In this document: positions 38,438 through 64,000 of the stretch, in pieces
Position numbering within the stretch: the stretch's first letter is position 1
Layout: every line of letters starts with the position of its first letter
DNA from: Hyperoplus lanceolatus
Lineage: Eukaryota; Chordata; Actinopteri; Uranoscopiformes; Ammodytidae
Assembly (NCBI GenBank): GCA_026929865.2
Contig: CM049410.1
Coordinates: 12,538,501 to 12,602,500, forward strand
Direction of reading: 5' to 3'
DNA length: 64,000 bases
Program-made: the position numbers and the translations under genes
The notes under the pieces: generated by a model
The model's input: only the letters and a program-made list of their open reading frames with translations
Told to the model about the DNA's origin: nothing
The model's database searches: none

Positions 38438-38682
38438 TGTAATACATGACACATACTTGTTTAAATAACAAGCAGCTGATTAGGAAGTAGCACAGTTTGT
38501 GTGTTTGTAAGGCAAGTATATGTCATGATGCTAAATGAAAGGATGCTTAGAAGTACTCCACCATCCTACTGCTCATTCGTCTGTCACACTTGCCTCTAAC
38601 GAAATATAAAGATTTGTACAGTGTTGACAGAAACTGCTTTATTTAAGCCGGACTGAAAAAAGGAGCAAGCTGCAGATGTAGG

Positions 38683-52757
<14,075 letters not shown>

Positions 52758-53000
52758 GACGGTTAAAAGGCACAAGTCAACTTTAATAGTATGTGTTATT
52801 AGAGAGAGAGAGAGAGAGCCACGGCCGCTGAAGTGCTTACGAAGTAATGCAAGTCTGAGCCGCCCCGCCGCCGCGTCACGTAACTGCTGTACCTCTGATT
52901 TGTATCGCATGCGGATGGGCAAGCTGCCCTCCGCTTTCACCTATCACACGCGTGTCGATTAGTTCTGGCGTTCATGACTGCTCCACGTGTATCCCGTGGT
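52758..53000 (-). promoter_or_regulatory. znf598 promoter / 5' leader
   Basis: Immediately upstream of the start on the minus strand: a CT/GA tract (52801-52818), then a CpG-containing segment (CCGCCCCGCCGCCGCG near 52860). The reading frame continues upstream without a stop to another ATG at 52940, but that stretch has no family similarity, so it is taken as leader. The transcription start is unknown. Confidence 0.4.
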
Positions 53001-54166
53001 GTGTGTGACTGTGAGCCTGCTGAGCTGATACTGAGCTACTCATTGAGCTACTGTACTTTGGGAGATATGGACACGTGCCTCAAAGTCATGGAGCATTTTG
53101 GAGTGGCTTTAATTTAATAATTTAACTCTGCTTATTAAATGAAAAGTATGTATGTATATATATAAGCCAGGTGTTACGTCCAACAGCCTAAAGGCTCACT
53201 AAAGTGTTTTTTTCTGTAAAGATTGTTCTTATTTTAAAATGGAGGATTTCACAAATGCCAACTTCCAAATGTAATCTTAGGATTAGTGGAGAGTAAAATG
53301 AGTTTGTTATTTAGTTTCATTTATGCTCTAATGAAACTCACTTTACTTCTTCCAATTATGACTACCATGTTTATGTTCAGAGGGGAGGAGCAGGCAGGTC
53401 GCTGTCCTGGTGGCGCAATGGAGACGAAACAAAAATTGGGAGTGGAGACCAGTGAATATAGGCTACCCTACACTTACTGGACACTGTCATCAACAGATGT
53501 GGCCTGTTAAGAATGAAACTGTCTGGTTTAAAACGAAGCAGATAGTTTAGGCTTACCCCTCAGTCGATCGTCTTCAGCTTTCAAAGGAACACTAACGGGC
53601 CTGAAAAGTTTCCAGTTGGTCTGGACCGGGAAAGGGGGAATTGGATTTTAAGACGTGCTGATGTAAAGACACAAAAAAATAGGCCTACATGTATACAATA
53701 AATATATATTTTTTAATATAAATGAATTATCTCTCTCTTTAAACTTTGCAAGCTTAGGTTCTCTCTCTCTTCCTCTCCAGAGAGGTGAATGGGGAGAGTC
53801 TGCGCTCAGAGTGGAGGGAACGCCTGACCAGTCGCTGTCCCCTTTGTGCAATTTGTTTTGATTGGGTTTAAAACAATTATTTGATGTTATATCATCATGA
53901 TTCTACTCACAGGGGAAGATCTGTTCGTTTTCCTGATGCACTTAAGATAAAAGAAAGAAGTCTTGAAACTTACTATGAGTTGACCCATTGAGTAAGCAGC
54001 TGTAGTGTGCAGCCAGCAAGGCTGTTGAGAGATTTCCAATCAGATCCGTACAGTGGATCAGCTCTGACTGTCTTTAGTCTAGCTCTGCACTGATGCAGTG
54101 TTTTATCATTGGATTCCTTTTTCTACAAGCTGGATGTGAATCATAATGTTACCTGTTAAAAGTGAT
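53001..54166. other. Intergenic between znf598 and slc25a17
   Basis: No gene or element boundary was recognised. Minus-strand AATAAA motifs near 54167-54195, about 300 nt past the slc25a17 stop, are candidate polyadenylation signals. Short frames (53286-53510 plus, 53648-53851 minus) have no recognisable motif. Confidence 0.4.
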
Positions 54167-54476
54167 TTTATTATTGTTTTTTTATTTCTTTATTACAGTG
54201 AGAGGAAGCACTCAAGTCATGAATGTTAATCCGAATGCAAAAGCGAGAACCCAGGCACACAGGAGAGCTGAATGAGAATAAAGAGCCCAGAAGAACCCAG
54301 AAAGTAGTAGCAGATCACTTTAAGGTTTGAAACGTCTGATTGGTTGGCGGTTCTGCAAGAGGAGTTCACCATTTGAAGATTCACTGTGGAAATTGAAGTC
54401 CCCATCATCTGTAGACAGTGGTTAGTTACTACAGTCAGTGCTTGAACACGCGGTTGTGAGAGGTCTTTTAGCAGAG

Positions 54477-63845
<9,369 letters not shown>

Positions 63846-64000
63846 CTAATGACATAAGTGACCATTTACCTGTTTTTGCTATATACGATTGGAAACAAAA
63901 GTTGCAGCAGAGAACAAACAAAGAGATATTAAGGTTGGAAACTGATGAGAGGATAGAAGCACTGAAAAATGACTTATTGACGCAAAGTTGGGACTCTGTA

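Noticed and set aside
52758-52940. N-terminal extension of znf598 from an upstream ATG
   Set aside because: In frame but without family similarity; the ATG at 52757 has good context and gives the expected distance to the RING.

Overview
This window is vertebrate nuclear DNA, most likely from a percomorph-type teleost. The genes have many short coding exons with GT/AG introns. The proteins closely match vertebrate families. The rest is full of Tc1/mariner, hAT, PIF/Harbinger, piggyBac and TTAA-flanked elements, tRNA-derived SINEs and very long CA/GT/TA microsatellites, as is common in bony fish. The clade is an inference; no species can be read from the sequence.

Layout. 1-12,055: no host gene; a foldback element, two Tc1-like elements (one carrying nested insertions), TTAA-flanked elements and unassigned DNA. 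12,291-16,148 (minus): drg2, complete, 13 coding exons, 364 aa. 16,149-16,682: head-to-head promoter interval. 16,683-18,768 (plus): gfer, complete, 3 exons, 197 aa. 18,993-20,010: Harbinger-type MITE. 22,707-32,142 (plus): syngr3, complete, 4 coding exons, 234 aa, with introns 2 and 3 swollen by hAT insertions. 32,143-39,860: probable long syngr3 3'UTR, then transposon remnants. 39,861-52,757 (minus): znf598, complete, 12 coding exons, 941 aa, with a 5-kb intron built from nested elements. 54,477-63,845 (minus): slc25a17/PMP34, eight coding exons; the first coding exon lies beyond 64,000.

The genes are unrelated housekeeping or neuronal genes: a translation-associated GTPase, a mitochondrial sulfhydryl oxidase, a synaptic-vesicle tetraspan protein, a ribosome-collision E3 ligase and a peroxisomal carrier. 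They are not a pathway cluster. GFER-SYNGR3-ZNF598 is also a neighbour trio in human (16p13.3), so the core is conserved vertebrate synteny; drg2 and slc25a17 flank it here but lie elsewhere in human.

I found no convincing new biological system. The most interesting signals are structural: a Tc1 copy rebuilt as a foldback inside a hAT element; a tandem Harbinger-type dimer sharing one CAG target site; stacked insertions dated by clean target-site duplications; an 81-bp near-perfect palindrome; a repeated 14-bp box element with a perfect 17-bp hairpin directly after a reading frame; and CA or GT repeats just downstream of three 5' splice sites. All coordinates and splice sites were read by eye; family names for repeats are from motif memory and were not searched.
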